Source: Otatea glauca (lineage: Eukaryota > Streptophyta > Magnoliopsida > Poales > Poaceae). From it: a DNA stretch of 64,000 nucleotides. Below the pieces are notes generated by a model that saw only the letters and a list, made by a program, of their open reading frames with translations, did not search any database and was not told the DNA's origin. The position numbers and the translations under genes were made by a program. The stretch's first letter is position 1; each line of letters opens with the position of its first letter. Positions 22,801 through 32,352 of this stretch are shown piece after piece. Where the stretch lies: NCBI GenBank assembly GCA_036346275.1, contig CM070722.1:25443336-25507335 (forward strand). The letters run 5' to 3'.

Positions 22801-23146
22801 GAGCTCACGCACAGACAATGCCGGGCTTGCCCAATCTTGCTTTAAACGATTTTTCTCGAGTTTTTAATTTAAAATAATTATAGAAATTAGTTTAATTAGT
22901 TTTAAGCCATTAAAATATCAGGAAAAATCCAAGAAAATTCTCATAAATACTTTGAGGCATTTTGAACTCAAATAAAATGTTTTGGCAAAATTTTATATTA
23001 GTTTTATCTATTTATAGTTAGTTTTCACAAAAGGTTCAATATACTTAATTAAAATAAATTCGAATAATTTCTAGAAAATCCAATAAATTCAAAAAATCAC
23101 CAAAATGCACATGAATGAAGTTATAGGTAAATTTTGGGATGTTACA
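19855..23146 (-). repeat. 3' LTR of Tekay-like Ty3 element (3.29 kb)
   Basis: On the minus strand the LTR begins TGTAACATCCCAAAATTTACC at 23146 and ends CGGGTCTCGACA at 19855. It is preceded by a polypurine tract (23147-23161) and by integrase coding sequence, so it is the 3' LTR. A TATA box lies at 22463-22455. The open frames in its GC-rich U3 (21775-22300) have no domains. Confidence 0.88.
22455..22463 (-). promoter_or_regulatory. LTR TATA box
   Basis: The minus strand reads CTATAAAAG, about 690 bases into the LTR, in a GC-rich setting. Likely U3/R promoter. Confidence 0.6.
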
Positions 23147-23161
23147 AACCTTCCCCCTTAA
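23147..23161 (-). other. Polypurine tract
   Basis: The minus strand reads AAGGGGGAAGGTT directly next to the TGTAACATCCC start of the 3' LTR. This is the plus-strand priming site used in reverse transcription. Confidence 0.85.
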
Positions 23162-23181
23162 CAAAATCTCGACCCCGAGAT

Positions 23182-24696
23182 TCAAGGATGACTAGGGAAT
23201 AGGTTTGGAAATTCCAACTTCAGATCCTCCTCTCGTTCCCAGGTTGCTTCATTCTCCGAATGATTACTCCACTGAACTTTGCAAAAGCGAACAAACTTGT
23301 TTCTGGTCCTACGATCCATGACATCCAAAATTCTTATCGGGTACTCCTTGTAAGTTAGATCTTTCTGCAGTTCAATTGATTCCAATGGCATCTGCTCCTC
23401 TGGCACTCGAAGACATTTCTTAAGATGTGACACATGGAACACATCGTGCACATCTGCCAAAGACGGCGGCAATTCCAACTGATATGCTACCTCTCCTCGA
23501 CGACTCAAAATCTTGAATGGTCCAATATATCTTGGAGCAAGCTTTCCTTTGGTGTGAAATCTTTTAACACCACTCAGAGGGGTAACCCTAAGATACACAA
23601 AATCCTCTGGCTCAAAATTCAAATCACGACGTCGATTGTCAGCATAGCTCTTTTGCCTTGACTGCGCGATTTTCAATCTCTCTCTTATCATAGCCACTTG
23701 TCCCTCAGCTTCCTGGAGTATATCTGGTCCGAATACCCATCGCTCTCCTGTCTCGTTCCAATTTAATGGGGTTCGACAAGCACGACCATACAGGGCCTCA
23801 AATGGTGACATTTGCAAGCTAGCCTGATAGCTGTTATTATAACTGAACTCCGCATACGACAGACATTTGTCCCATGAAGCAGTATAAGGTAATGCACAAG
23901 CTCTTAACATGTCCTCAAGAATCTGATTCACCCTTTCTGTCTGACCATCTGTCTGCGGGTGGTATGCTGTACTGAAATTTAATCGGGTCCCCTTGGCTCC
24001 ATGTAGCCTATCCCAGAACCTCGAGGTAAATTGAGTACCTCTATCGGACACTATCTTTTTAGGTACACCATGCAAACACACAATTCTGGCCATGTACAAC
24101 TCCGCTAATCGATCTCCTGAGTAAGTCGTTTTAACCGGTATGAAGTGAGCAACTTTGGTCAATCGGTCCACAATGACCCATATAGAATCATACCCACTTT
24201 GAGTTCTTGGCAACCCAGTGATAAAATCTATACTAATTTCTTCCCATTTCCACTCTGGAATTTTTAATGGTTGCAGCAAACCTGCTGGCCTCTGGTGTAT
24301 AGCCTTAACTCTTTGGCATACATCACACAAGGCAACATACTCAGCAACTTCACGCTTCATCTTAGGCCACCAAAATCTCTCTTTTTGGTCTTGATACATC
24401 TTAGCGCTTCCTGGATGAATTAAATACTTGGAATCGTGCGCCTCTTCTAAGATCAACTGTTTAAGCTCTGGTTTGTTTGGCACACAAATTCGCCCTTTGA
24501 ACCACATGGTACCTTGATCATTCACAGAAAAATCTGAAGCTAAATCTTCATCCTTTTTAGACTTGATCCGGTTGATTTTCTCATCATCTTTTTGCCCTTC
24601 CTGAATCTGATCCTCAAACGTTGGCTTCACTTCCAATGCACTCGAATCATACGGAACCATTTCGGCTTTAACCTCCAAACTCCTTACACAAATCAT
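23182..24696 (-). CDS. Ty3 integrase with C-terminal chromodomain (Tekay/Del-like)
   Basis: A 504-codon open frame. In order: the zinc-binding HHCC region (HPGSAKMYQDQ ... CDVCQRVK, near residues 95-130), the catalytic core with D in ISIDFITGLP, D in VSDRGTQF and E in QTDGQTERVNQ, the GPF/Y-type module (APRYIGPFKILSRRG), and a chromodomain-like end (LTYKEYPIRILDVMDRRTRN ... VQWSNHSENEATWERE). This order defines chromoviruses; the chromodomain directs insertion toward particular chromatin. In the intact element it is the last part of a gag-pol polyprotein, not a separate gene, and a one-base frame change at 24693-24696 separates it from the RNase H. All three catalytic residues are present and the frame is open, so decay is recent or mild. 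The polypurine tract and 3' LTR follow at once. Confidence 0.9.
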   Translation of the reverse strand: MICVRSLEVKAEMVPYDSSALEVKPTFEDQIQEGQKDDEKINRIKSKKDEDLASDFSVNDQGTMWFKGRICVPNKPELKQLILEEAHDSKYLIHPGSAKMYQDQKERFWWPKMKREVAEYVALCDVCQRVKAIHQRPAGLLQPLKIPEWKWEEISIDFITGLPRTQSGYDSIWVIVDRLTKVAHFIPVKTTYSGDRLAELYMARIVCLHGVPKKIVSDRGTQFTSRFWDRLHGAKGTRLNFSTAYHPQTDGQTERVNQILEDMLRACALPYTASWDKCLSYAEFSYNNSYQASLQMSPFEALYGRACRTPLNWNETGERWVFGPDILQEAEGQVAMIRERLKIAQSRQKSYADNRRRDLNFEPEDFVYLRVTPLSGVKRFHTKGKLAPRYIGPFKILSRRGEVAYQLELPPSLADVHDVFHVSHLKKCLRVPEEQMPLESIELQKDLTYKEYPIRILDVMDRRTRNKFVRFCKVQWSNHSENEATWEREEDLKLEFPNLFPSHP

Positions 24697-25236
24697 CGAT
24701 CTTCTTGCACCATCATATTTGCAATGTGGCTTTTACGACTCAAAGCATCAGCCACTACATTAGCCTTCCCCGGATGGTAGTGGATTACAACATTATAATC
24801 TTTTATCCGTTCCAACCACTTCCTTTGCCTCATGTTAAGATCTGATTGAGTAAAAATATATTTTAAGCTCTTGTGGTCCGTATATACCTCGCATCTATTA
24901 CCAATGAGATAATGACGCCACAATTTCAAGGCATGCACTATGGCAGCCAACTCCAAATCATGCGTAGGATAATTTCCTTCATGCGGCCTCAACTGCCTTG
25001 ACGCATACGCGACTACTTTACCATTCTGCATCAATACGCATCCAAGACCTTGTCTCGACGCATCGCAGTATATATCAAAACCACTCTGGACATCAGGTAA
25101 TACCAACACTGAAGCTATCATCAAACGCTTCTTTAATTCCTCAAAACTCTTCTCACACTCTGGCGTCCATGCAAACCTCTTTTCCTTTTTCAACAGTTGC
25201 GTGAGAGGTCTCGCAATTGTTGAGAATCTTTCTATA
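24693..25236 (-). pseudogene. Ty3 RNase H and end of reverse transcriptase, truncated
   Basis: The frame reads RFSTIARPLTQLLKK (end of the RT connection, from about 25233), then FAWTPECEKSFEELKK, and the RNase H core with DIYCDASRQGLGCVL, HDLELAAIVHALKLWRHYL and YTDHKSLKYIF, ending in NVVADALSRKSH. Asp in YCDAS, Glu in HDLELAA and Asp in YTDHKS are the expected metal-binding residues. It breaks at about 25236, exactly where CACTA-type sequence starts, so RT, protease and gag of this element are absent. The end overlaps the integrase frame by four bases (ATGA), consistent with a single-base frameshift in a formerly continuous pol. Confidence 0.88.
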
Positions 25237-25921
25237 AATTATCAACTACAAAATGGTAGGTAAATAAAAATAAACAAAATCTAAACTTTTCATCTCATCT
25301 ACGTATAAACCTTAATTAAACTAGGTTTAAAAATTAAATTGCAACAAGATCAACACAAATCAAGAGAGGAGAAAAAATAACTCACCAAGGAACAACTAGA
25401 GGAAGTACAAGCACAAGAATTGGAGAAAACGAAATATGAAAATTAAAAGTTTTGGTTTGCTCTCGGGAGGAAGAAGACCAGTGCTGCTACTGACCACCTA
25501 TTTATAGGCAATATTATCAGTAGCGGTTGTTAACTAGAACCGCCACTGATAACATTATCTGTGGCGGTTCTATCCTCGAATCACATCGATATCATTATCG
25601 ATGGCGGTTCTAGGATTGAACCGCCACGGATAATCCAATAGTATCAGTGGCGGTTGGAGGATAGCACCGCCACTGATAACCTAGTTATCAGTGGCGGTTC
25701 TATCTTCCAACCGCCACTAATGATGTATTTGTTATCAGTGGCGGTTCTATCCTCGAACCACCACTGATAATGCATTATCAGTGGCGGTTCGAGGATAGAA
25801 CCGCCACTGATATTCTTCTCGCCATTTTCAATATAGAACCGCCACTGATAATTATATTTGTGACGATTCAAAAAAAACTGCCACAAATAGACCGTCACCT
25901 ATTGCAGGTTTTGGCGTAGTG
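25237..25921 (-). mobile_element. CACTA end fragment with promoter region
   Basis: The right end, read on the minus strand, is CACTACGCCAAAACCTGCAA at 25921. About 25510-25895 holds some ten copies of a subterminal motif around ATTATCAGTGGCGGTTCTA in both orientations, followed by a TATA box (25507-25498) and a leader. The other terminus is missing; the fragment abuts a truncated Ty3 RT at 25236. It is a different subfamily from the CACTACTACAG elements at 1-9.6 kb. Confidence 0.82.
25498..25507 (-). promoter_or_regulatory. CACTA promoter TATA box
   Basis: The minus strand reads CTATAAATAG, just inside the subterminal repeats. This is the usual place for the transposase gene promoter of a CACTA element. 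No transposase remains downstream. Confidence 0.6.
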
Positions 25922-27247
25922 TTTAAGGCTCGGTTTTCACTTCAAAGCGCTCAAACGGTGCGACCAGTGGACTCACAAATTTTTCTAGAGATGGATATAT
26001 GAGTTACACACTTTCTCCAATAATAATCACTCAAAAAGGATTTTTCTAGATATTTCTAAAAATCAAAGACTGACTGTTACGCGAAGAACAAGTTCTGGAC
26101 AGAATGACAACTTGATAGAAAACTTGATCTTTAGTCTATCCTAGGGTGTAAGAGAAGTTTAAAACCATATAAACACTCTCAAGACATCTTAGAACAATAG
26201 CATTTAGAAGGAGGGGAGGCAAATCCAAATTGCGAGAAAGTAAATTGCGAGAATGTAAATGCGGGAAAGTAAATGCTGAATTTAAATTGCGTAAAGTAAA
26301 GAAATAATGTAAATGCGCAATTTAAATCCACAATAAGGTAAAGAAAATTTTTGTATTTTCTGGATGGAAGGTTTACAAAGCCTCACTTGATGTGGGCAAA
26401 GCTCAAAGGAGCAATTCAAACCTTCAAGGGGGGAGGCTACCCCTCCACCCCTATTTATACAACTCTTGGGCCACCTACCACCCTTGGATGAGCCTCTAAA
26501 CCCTAGAGCATCCATCAAGGGCTAGGATTAACCCACTGAACCAGCCATGCAAGGGTTCACCCAAAACCTACACACATAATGGGTTTTCTTGTACGGTTTT
26601 CAAAGCATACTAACTAGACCCGCTATCCTATCAACTAGACCACGATCCGACGGCCCTCATTGATCCACGTAGCATCTAGCTAGCATCTTCTCTTTTCCTT
26701 ATCTTCTTGGCTTGCACGGACTCTGTCTCCGATCATCTTTCGGCGATCACCAACCGTCTGGACCTCCGATGCTCCTCGCCTAGTCCCGGTCATTCTTCGC
26801 CTCACCATGATCTAGCATCGTCTTCCTGCAACCATCAAAAACAAGGAAACTCCTCACATAGCAATACCCACAAAGATGTGCAATAAATTCATCAAAGTCC
26901 ACTCATTAAAATTCACTTTTACTCTTTTTAGCCGGTGCTACCGCCCTCAGGCCGGTAGCACCGCCCATGGTGGACCGGTGCTACCACTCCCTGGCCGGTA
27001 GCACCGCTCTGCGCAAAACCAGAAAACACCCCTCTGTGGAATTTTCACACCGCTCCCCAGGCCGGTGCTACCGCTCGCCCGGTAGCACAGGGCTAGCATG
27101 GCCAGTAGCACCGGGAAAACAGAGAGGACCTCAAATTGCTTCCATTTGAAAATCCATTTAAAATCAAACTCAAACAAGAGCAACCAAAGCTCAAATATAA
27201 GTCAAATACTCATCACAAATCTGGGTAGACCTCCACATGGTCCTTCA
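25922..27247 (-). mobile_element. TGAAGGACC-family LTR, inverted and truncated
   Basis: Aligns by eye with the solo LTRs at 42499-44129 and 55094-56722 (shared strings include GGCTCGGTTTTCAC, GTAAATGCTGAATTT and CTACCCCTCCACCCC). On the minus strand it starts TGAAGGACCATGTGGAGG at 27247 and has a TATA-like site near 26455, but its last part (to ..GGTCCTTCA) is missing, cut at the CACTA end at 25921. The open frames inside have no domains. Confidence 0.82.
26935..27115. repeat. GGTAGCACCG-type short motif cluster in LTR
   Basis: CCGGTGCTACCG and CCGGTAGCACCG alternate about seven times, forming nested small palindromes. Other copies of this LTR carry different numbers of the motif (41783-41973; only traces at 44830 and 55222). 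Confidence 0.8.
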
Positions 27248-27993
27248 GTAGTACTGGGTTAAGGCAGTGCATTGTAAAGGCTTTGTCATGATCTCTCTGC
27301 CGACACACCAAAGGAAGTGTGGCAACAAGAGACGATCATGTCGTGTGGGTAAAGTGCATAACCTCTGCAGAGTGTAAATCTATTCAGATAGCCGTGCTCA
27401 CGGTATTGAGCAAAGCTCGGGAATTACAGTTAAGGGTTAGTTTAATTAAATGGAAAACTTGGTTGGGTTGGCAGGATTGCCATGTGGAAGGTTGAAACTT
27501 GAGTTAGGATTGGAAACTTAGTTTACTTCAGAAATGCTGAATCTATCTATTACTGTTATTTGTTTTACATTCGCCTTGCATATAGTTACATAGAATTGCA
27601 TTCTGTGCACAACTTGTTGAGTGCTTTAAGTACTCACCCTTGCCCACAACAACATCATCAGTTGAGGAGTCTACATCCATGCTGGAGAAGGAATATCAGG
27701 AGGAGATGAATGTTTAGGACGCAAGCCTTGTCAGTTGCCTATGGTATACTGAAGGGTTGTCTACGTTTTCATTCCGCTGCAGTTTAATTTGTTGTTCAGC
27801 CCTGTGAGGCATAATCATGTAAGTTGACCTTAAGGTCATTCAACTAGTATTATTTAATATATGATGTCTTTCATAATGTTTCCATTGTGTATGATTGTGA
27901 TATTTACTGATGTTAAACCTGTGTGCACTAGCGTGATCCTGGACTAGTGCAGTATACATAGAGGGTCCAGATTTACATATTCGGGTCCCGACA
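27248..27993 (+). mobile_element. Tekay-like LTR fragment, 3' end, plus orientation
   Basis: The LTR module ACACACCAAAGGAAGTGTGG, then CTCTGCAGAGTGTAAA, GTTGAGTGCTTTAAGTACTC and the end GGGTCCCGACA at 27993 mirror the minus-strand LTR at 19855. The left part is lost where the TGAAGGACC-family LTR was inserted (likely target GTAGT). Confidence 0.78.
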
Positions 27994-28018
27994 CATATAC
28001 ATATACATATGGTAGCGC

Positions 28019-28843
28019 TATTCTACTCCGGCTAGAGAAGTGCATGCAAAGCATCCCACGTACGCTCGTGTGTTGACTAAACGCATTTATTAGTCATCAG
28101 TAATCAATTACGTGGCCAACCACTAGTTAATATAGTAAATCATGAATCCCTCATTTACTGTTTAATACAATAACGTTTACTATCTTATTTACTACATTCT
28201 ACAATAGAACAACGAATGAATTTACTACCGAATCAGTAACGTGTCCAACCAATTTACTATTGTATGATAGTAAAATATATATAGAAATGTAGTAATTTCT
28301 ATATATAGATGTAGTAAAATTTGTTACTAGCTAGCAAAATTATTGTTTATTAGTGAGACTTATATCATTCTATTACTCTCGTCATTAGTAAGCTACTGGT
28401 GAAAGCCGTTCGTGAATGGAGCTAGGAATAAAAGGTTATGGCTAAAACAAAGAAAAAACAGATTCGTGTACAAACTATGAAACACATTTATTAGTCGGTT
28501 GGCCACGGTACTGATTCCAATAGTAGCTTTATTTATTATTCTATAGTAAAAATGTAGTAAAGAAAATAGTAAATGTTAGTGTATTAAATAGTAAAATGAG
28601 AGATTCGTGATTACTATCAATATATATAGATTTTACTATCCATAGATATATATTTCTATCATGCAGTAGCAATTTGATATTCATTTGACAGTAAAATTTG
28701 ATTTATGTGTACAAACAATGAGCCACATTTACTAGTTTGTTAGCCCTGATGCATGGCTCAGTCAACTGGAGCAGCCCTGATGCGCTGATTAGTTGCATGT
28801 ATGACTCAGTCGAACTACATAAACTGGCTGGTGTGTAGAATAT
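28019..28843. mobile_element. AT-rich foldback element
   Basis: Bases about 28130-28265 and 28485-28620 are imperfect reverse complements (GAATC(C/T)CTCATTT, TTTACTATCTTATTTACTAC and GTGGCCAACC recur inverted). The outer ends share TATTCTAC..CGGC / GCCGG..GTAGAATA. No coding sequence. The motif TTTACTA is frequent. Confidence 0.6.
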
Positions 28844-29128
28844 ACCCACTCAGTTCAAAAATATAAGGCGTGTTTTGATTTTGAACAAGGATTAAGGTTA
28901 GGGTGAAATTGAGAAAGGTATAAGTGAAAATGACTTAGATACCCCCCACTTAATTGTCATGGAAGATGCGAGATAATAGTTTGTGTGTGGTGTTAATGAA
29001 TAAATGCATGTAGTTGAGATAGAATAAATAGGGGTATAATAGGAAAAGCCTCATTAAATTTACATGCAAGCCTTGTATTTCTGAACAAGATCATTCAAAC
29101 TATAGGCCTTATATTTTTGAAAGGAGTA
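28844..29128. mobile_element. Stowaway-like MITE, about 285 bp
   Basis: Left end CTCAGTTCAAAAATATAAGG and right end the reverse complement of CTCCTTTCAAAAATATAAGG; TA dinucleotides flank both. This is close to the grass Stowaway terminus (CTCCCTCCGTTCC..). Flanks joined without the element give a perfect palindrome GTGTGTAGAATATTCTACAC. Confidence 0.75.
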
Positions 29129-29461
29129 CTATTCTACACACGGCTGAAAAATAGTCTGTGTGTGGGAAAAGCATTACCTCTAGCTATGAGATAACCTACA
29201 AAATTGTCATATCGGTATTCATCCTGACATGCTTACCTCTAGCTATGAGATACACATTTTGAAATCTAAATGCACGAACCGTGACCTTTGCAATATTTTT
29301 AAAATGGTTGAATGTAGCATGATAGTGTACACTCAGTAACATATATAATATTTTACTGGCAGTAAAATTCAACATTTTACAAATTCAGTCAATAGAGTTG
29401 TAAACTCAGTACACATGACGACCTGATCATAACTCTACTTGCTTATTGTTTTGTATAAAAA
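29129..29461. other. 3' flank of TNP2 gene, no gene
   Basis: Contains the direct repeat TTACCTCTAGCTATGAGATA (near 29173 and 29231). No left terminal repeat of the CACTA element could be found here. Confidence 0.4.
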
Positions 29462-31187
29462 TTAGCCCTTCATGATGACCGAGGCGTGTGTAGCTAGCTT
29501 TCTCAGATGTTCTTCCTCGACCATTATGCCATTTCCAATAGGAGGCAACTCATCAAATTGATTATATTCTTTCTCATCTACTACATTCTTAGCTCAAATA
29601 ATCTTCCTTTTTCCTTGAAGAACTATGTGGTGCTTCTTGTTGGACGGGTCAGTTAAATGGAAGACTTGAACAACTTAGTTAGCGAGTACGAATGGTTCGT
29701 CTTGGTATCCAACACGTTCGAGGTCCACAGTAGTGATGTCTTCCTTGTCAACCTTCACTTGCTGGAGGTGGACCCAATGACACCGAAACAAGGGGATCTT
29801 GAAAAGTATGTAGTTGAGCTCTCAAATCTCCTCTATGAACCCATAGTAGGAGCTCCTCGTTGATCCAGCGGTATTGAACACATCTATACAGACACCGTTG
29901 TTCTAGTTTGTGCTCTTCATATCCTGATCTCTTGTGTAAAATATGTACCCATTTAAGTCGTCCTTTCCATGTCACAACTATAAATGTTGGCCCTTTTGCC
30001 AATCATGTTAGAATATCACCTGACGAGCTCCCAGTGATGGATCGCTCCTTTAACCATTTGTTGAACTGAAGGATGTGTTGTCTCGTGGTCTAAAACTCCT
30101 GCTACGCTGGATTCTCTTGTCGTAGCCAGTGCTCGTCGATATACGGGGACACTACAGCCATGTGCAAAATCGTGAAATGGGCTTGAGTAAACACAATCGG
30201 ATCAAGCGTGATTGCTTTCCTTTCGATGGTATCAATACCCTGGAGCCTCCCCTCACGGCAAGATCGAGGCACACATATCAATTCGACCTTAGCCATGTAA
30301 TCGATGCAGAACTCAACGAACTCTTCAGTTGCATAACCTTCGACAATGCTACCCTCCGACCGAGATCAATTTTGTACGTAAGACTTGAGAATTCCCATGT
30401 ACCTCTCGAACGGGTATATGCTACGTAGGAACATGGGCCCGCACATCTTTATCTCTCTCACAAGGTGAACAATGAGATGGATCATGATATCGAAAAATAA
30501 AGGAGGGAAATACATCTCAAGATTACATAGAGTCATCACCACCTCAGCCTGCAAAGCATCTAGTCCTTTGGGATTGATTATCTTCTGAGCAATTGTGTTA
30601 AAAAGTAACAAAGCCTCATGATTGTCTCCTGGATCTTGATCGGAAAAATACTTCTAATTGCGATAGGGAGCATCTGTGTCATCCACACATGACAATCATA
30701 AGACTTTATACCAGTTAATTTCAAATCTTGCATCGAAACAAGTCTTTTTATGTTGGAGGAGTAACCGGACGGAACTTCACACCATGCAAGCACTGGCACA
30801 GTTCAGTTCTCTCGGCCTTGGACAGATTGTAACAAGCAGGTTCACAATACGTTAGGCCTTTATCGGTCTGTTTCGGTGCTAACTCAGGTCTGATGCTCAT
30901 ATCAATCAAGTCAAGCCATGTGTTCATCCATCCTTTGTTTTGCCCTTAATGTTCAGTAAGAGACCAATCAAGCTATCATAGACATTCTTTTCTACATGCA
31001 TGATGTCGATGCAGTGATGAACTTCTATGTGCTCCCAGTAAGGTAGTTCTCAAAATATTGATCTCTTCTTCCACATGCTCTTCTCACGAGTCCTTGATTT
31101 ACATCTTTTTCCATGCGCAACATCCAAATCTTTAATCATGTCATGAATATCTCTCCCCGCTTAAAGGCCTTGGATATGAGCCGTCTT
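29462..31187 (-). pseudogene. TNP2 (TnpD-like) CACTA transposase, C-terminal half
   Basis: Reading leftward from 31187: a region corresponding to WKKRSIFFELPYW..HHNLDVMHIEKN in the family, then LPIAIRSIFPIKIQETIMRL and CNLEMYFPPLFFDIMIHL with SIYPFERYMGILKSYVQN (DUF4218 region), GPTFIVVTWKGRLKW, then the DUF4216-like WVHLQQVKVDKEDITTVDLE and finally LRKLATHASVIMKG with stop at 29462. TNP2 cuts and rejoins CACTA elements at their ends. The pieces lie in several frames with internal stops, so the gene is dead. Its other half lies at 46471-46960, with the Tat-like retrotransposon between (GTCTT duplicated at the break). Together they cover roughly the last two thirds of the usual protein. Confidence 0.85.
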
Positions 31188-31818
31188 TGTCGAAGGGTCA
31201 AAAATCGACAATAAACTTTATGTTTCGGGTACCTTCGTGGAGCAGAGTTAAGCACAGGGTCGATGACACACGATTTAGACAGGTTCGGGCCTCGCGGGGA
31301 AGTAAAACCATACTTTCTGTATGGTGGATGCTTGTATATTGAATCTTAAGTATAGATCGGGATGCTCAAGCCTAAGTACAAAGAATATGAACCCTAGGCT
31401 AAAGCAATGCTTTGGCTATGCGACTATGAGATGCCTAGCGCTAAGGAATCTTCTGGCTTTCGTCCTTCTTTCTCTCGAGGGCGCATACCCTCAGCCTTTT
31501 ATAGTAGAGGTGGCCTTGCCCCTATCCGAGTCGTAGCCATCTTGGAATCCCAGATTGTAGCGGATAGAAAGTCTTTCGACACGTTACCTTCCTCGCGTAT
31601 CCAAACTTCCTTAGATATCAGGCGTACTCGATTTGGTTTCTTCATAACGGAAAGAATATCGAGTCCTTCCCAATATGATACTATCTTCTCCATGTATATC
31701 ACATCCCACCGAATTGGGGCCCGTTATATCCAGAGTCTTTATATGCTTTCCCGAGCATATACGGTTTGGTCTTTGCGAGTTGGGCATGCACACGTACCCC
31801 ATATTTAGATATTCGACA
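31188..31818 (-). repeat. 3' LTR of Tat-like element
   Basis: Begins TGTCGAAGGGTC and ends GATATTCGACA on the plus strand. It is followed by a weak polypurine tract (minus strand CAGGGGCTAC, 31819-31828). Open frames inside (31321-31808) are LTR sequence and carry no domain. Confidence 0.93.
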
Positions 31819-32219
31819 GTAGCCCCTGAACTCTGCTCAGCGGAGAGTCCATTCAAGCTTTTGGACGATTACCACCGAGTCTCAGCTTGGTTGGGTTACG
31901 CTTAGCAGGCTTGCGGTCGAACAAGTCGAGTAGATTGGGAATCGCTAAGTCATCGAGTAGGGACACGCTGGTCGGCGCCCTTGACCGTCGACCCCACCGA
32001 GTTCTTAGGATAGCCATGGTTACTCGATGTCGACTCATCGACTCGATTCTGAACAGAGTTTGAGCAATTTCAAAAGATCTAAATGTTGGGAAATGGAGCA
32101 TTTATTGCCGCCATCTGCGGTTGTCAGGATGGATGCAGTATCATCATTCCGCCTTTCTCGCCGCTCGAGGCACCGGGATAAGGGGAATGAACCGTTGCAC
32201 AAGAAGAAAGATATTGGCG

Positions 32220-32228
32220 TATAAATAT
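32220..32228 (+). promoter_or_regulatory. TATA box of antisense gene
   Basis: TATAAATAT lies 125 bases before the first ATG (32353) of the Transposase_28-like antisense gene. The second Tat-like element also has a TATA-like signal before its homologous gene (61763). Confidence 0.6.
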
Positions 32229-32352
32229 CCCGAGCTTAGAATAGTTACCGTCACATTTTCGCTGCATCTAGCCTTTCTCTTGAAAATTCCATAGCCCTTC
32301 TCAAGCCCTAGCGCCACCATCTTTGCACAAACCTAGTTCTCCTGCTGCTGCA

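Noticed and set aside
31321..32101. Frames on both strands around the 3' LTR of the Tat-like element
   Set aside because: Most lie in the LTR, and the 5' LTR copy (45968-46183) carries the equivalent frame. Repeated LTR sequence, not genes.
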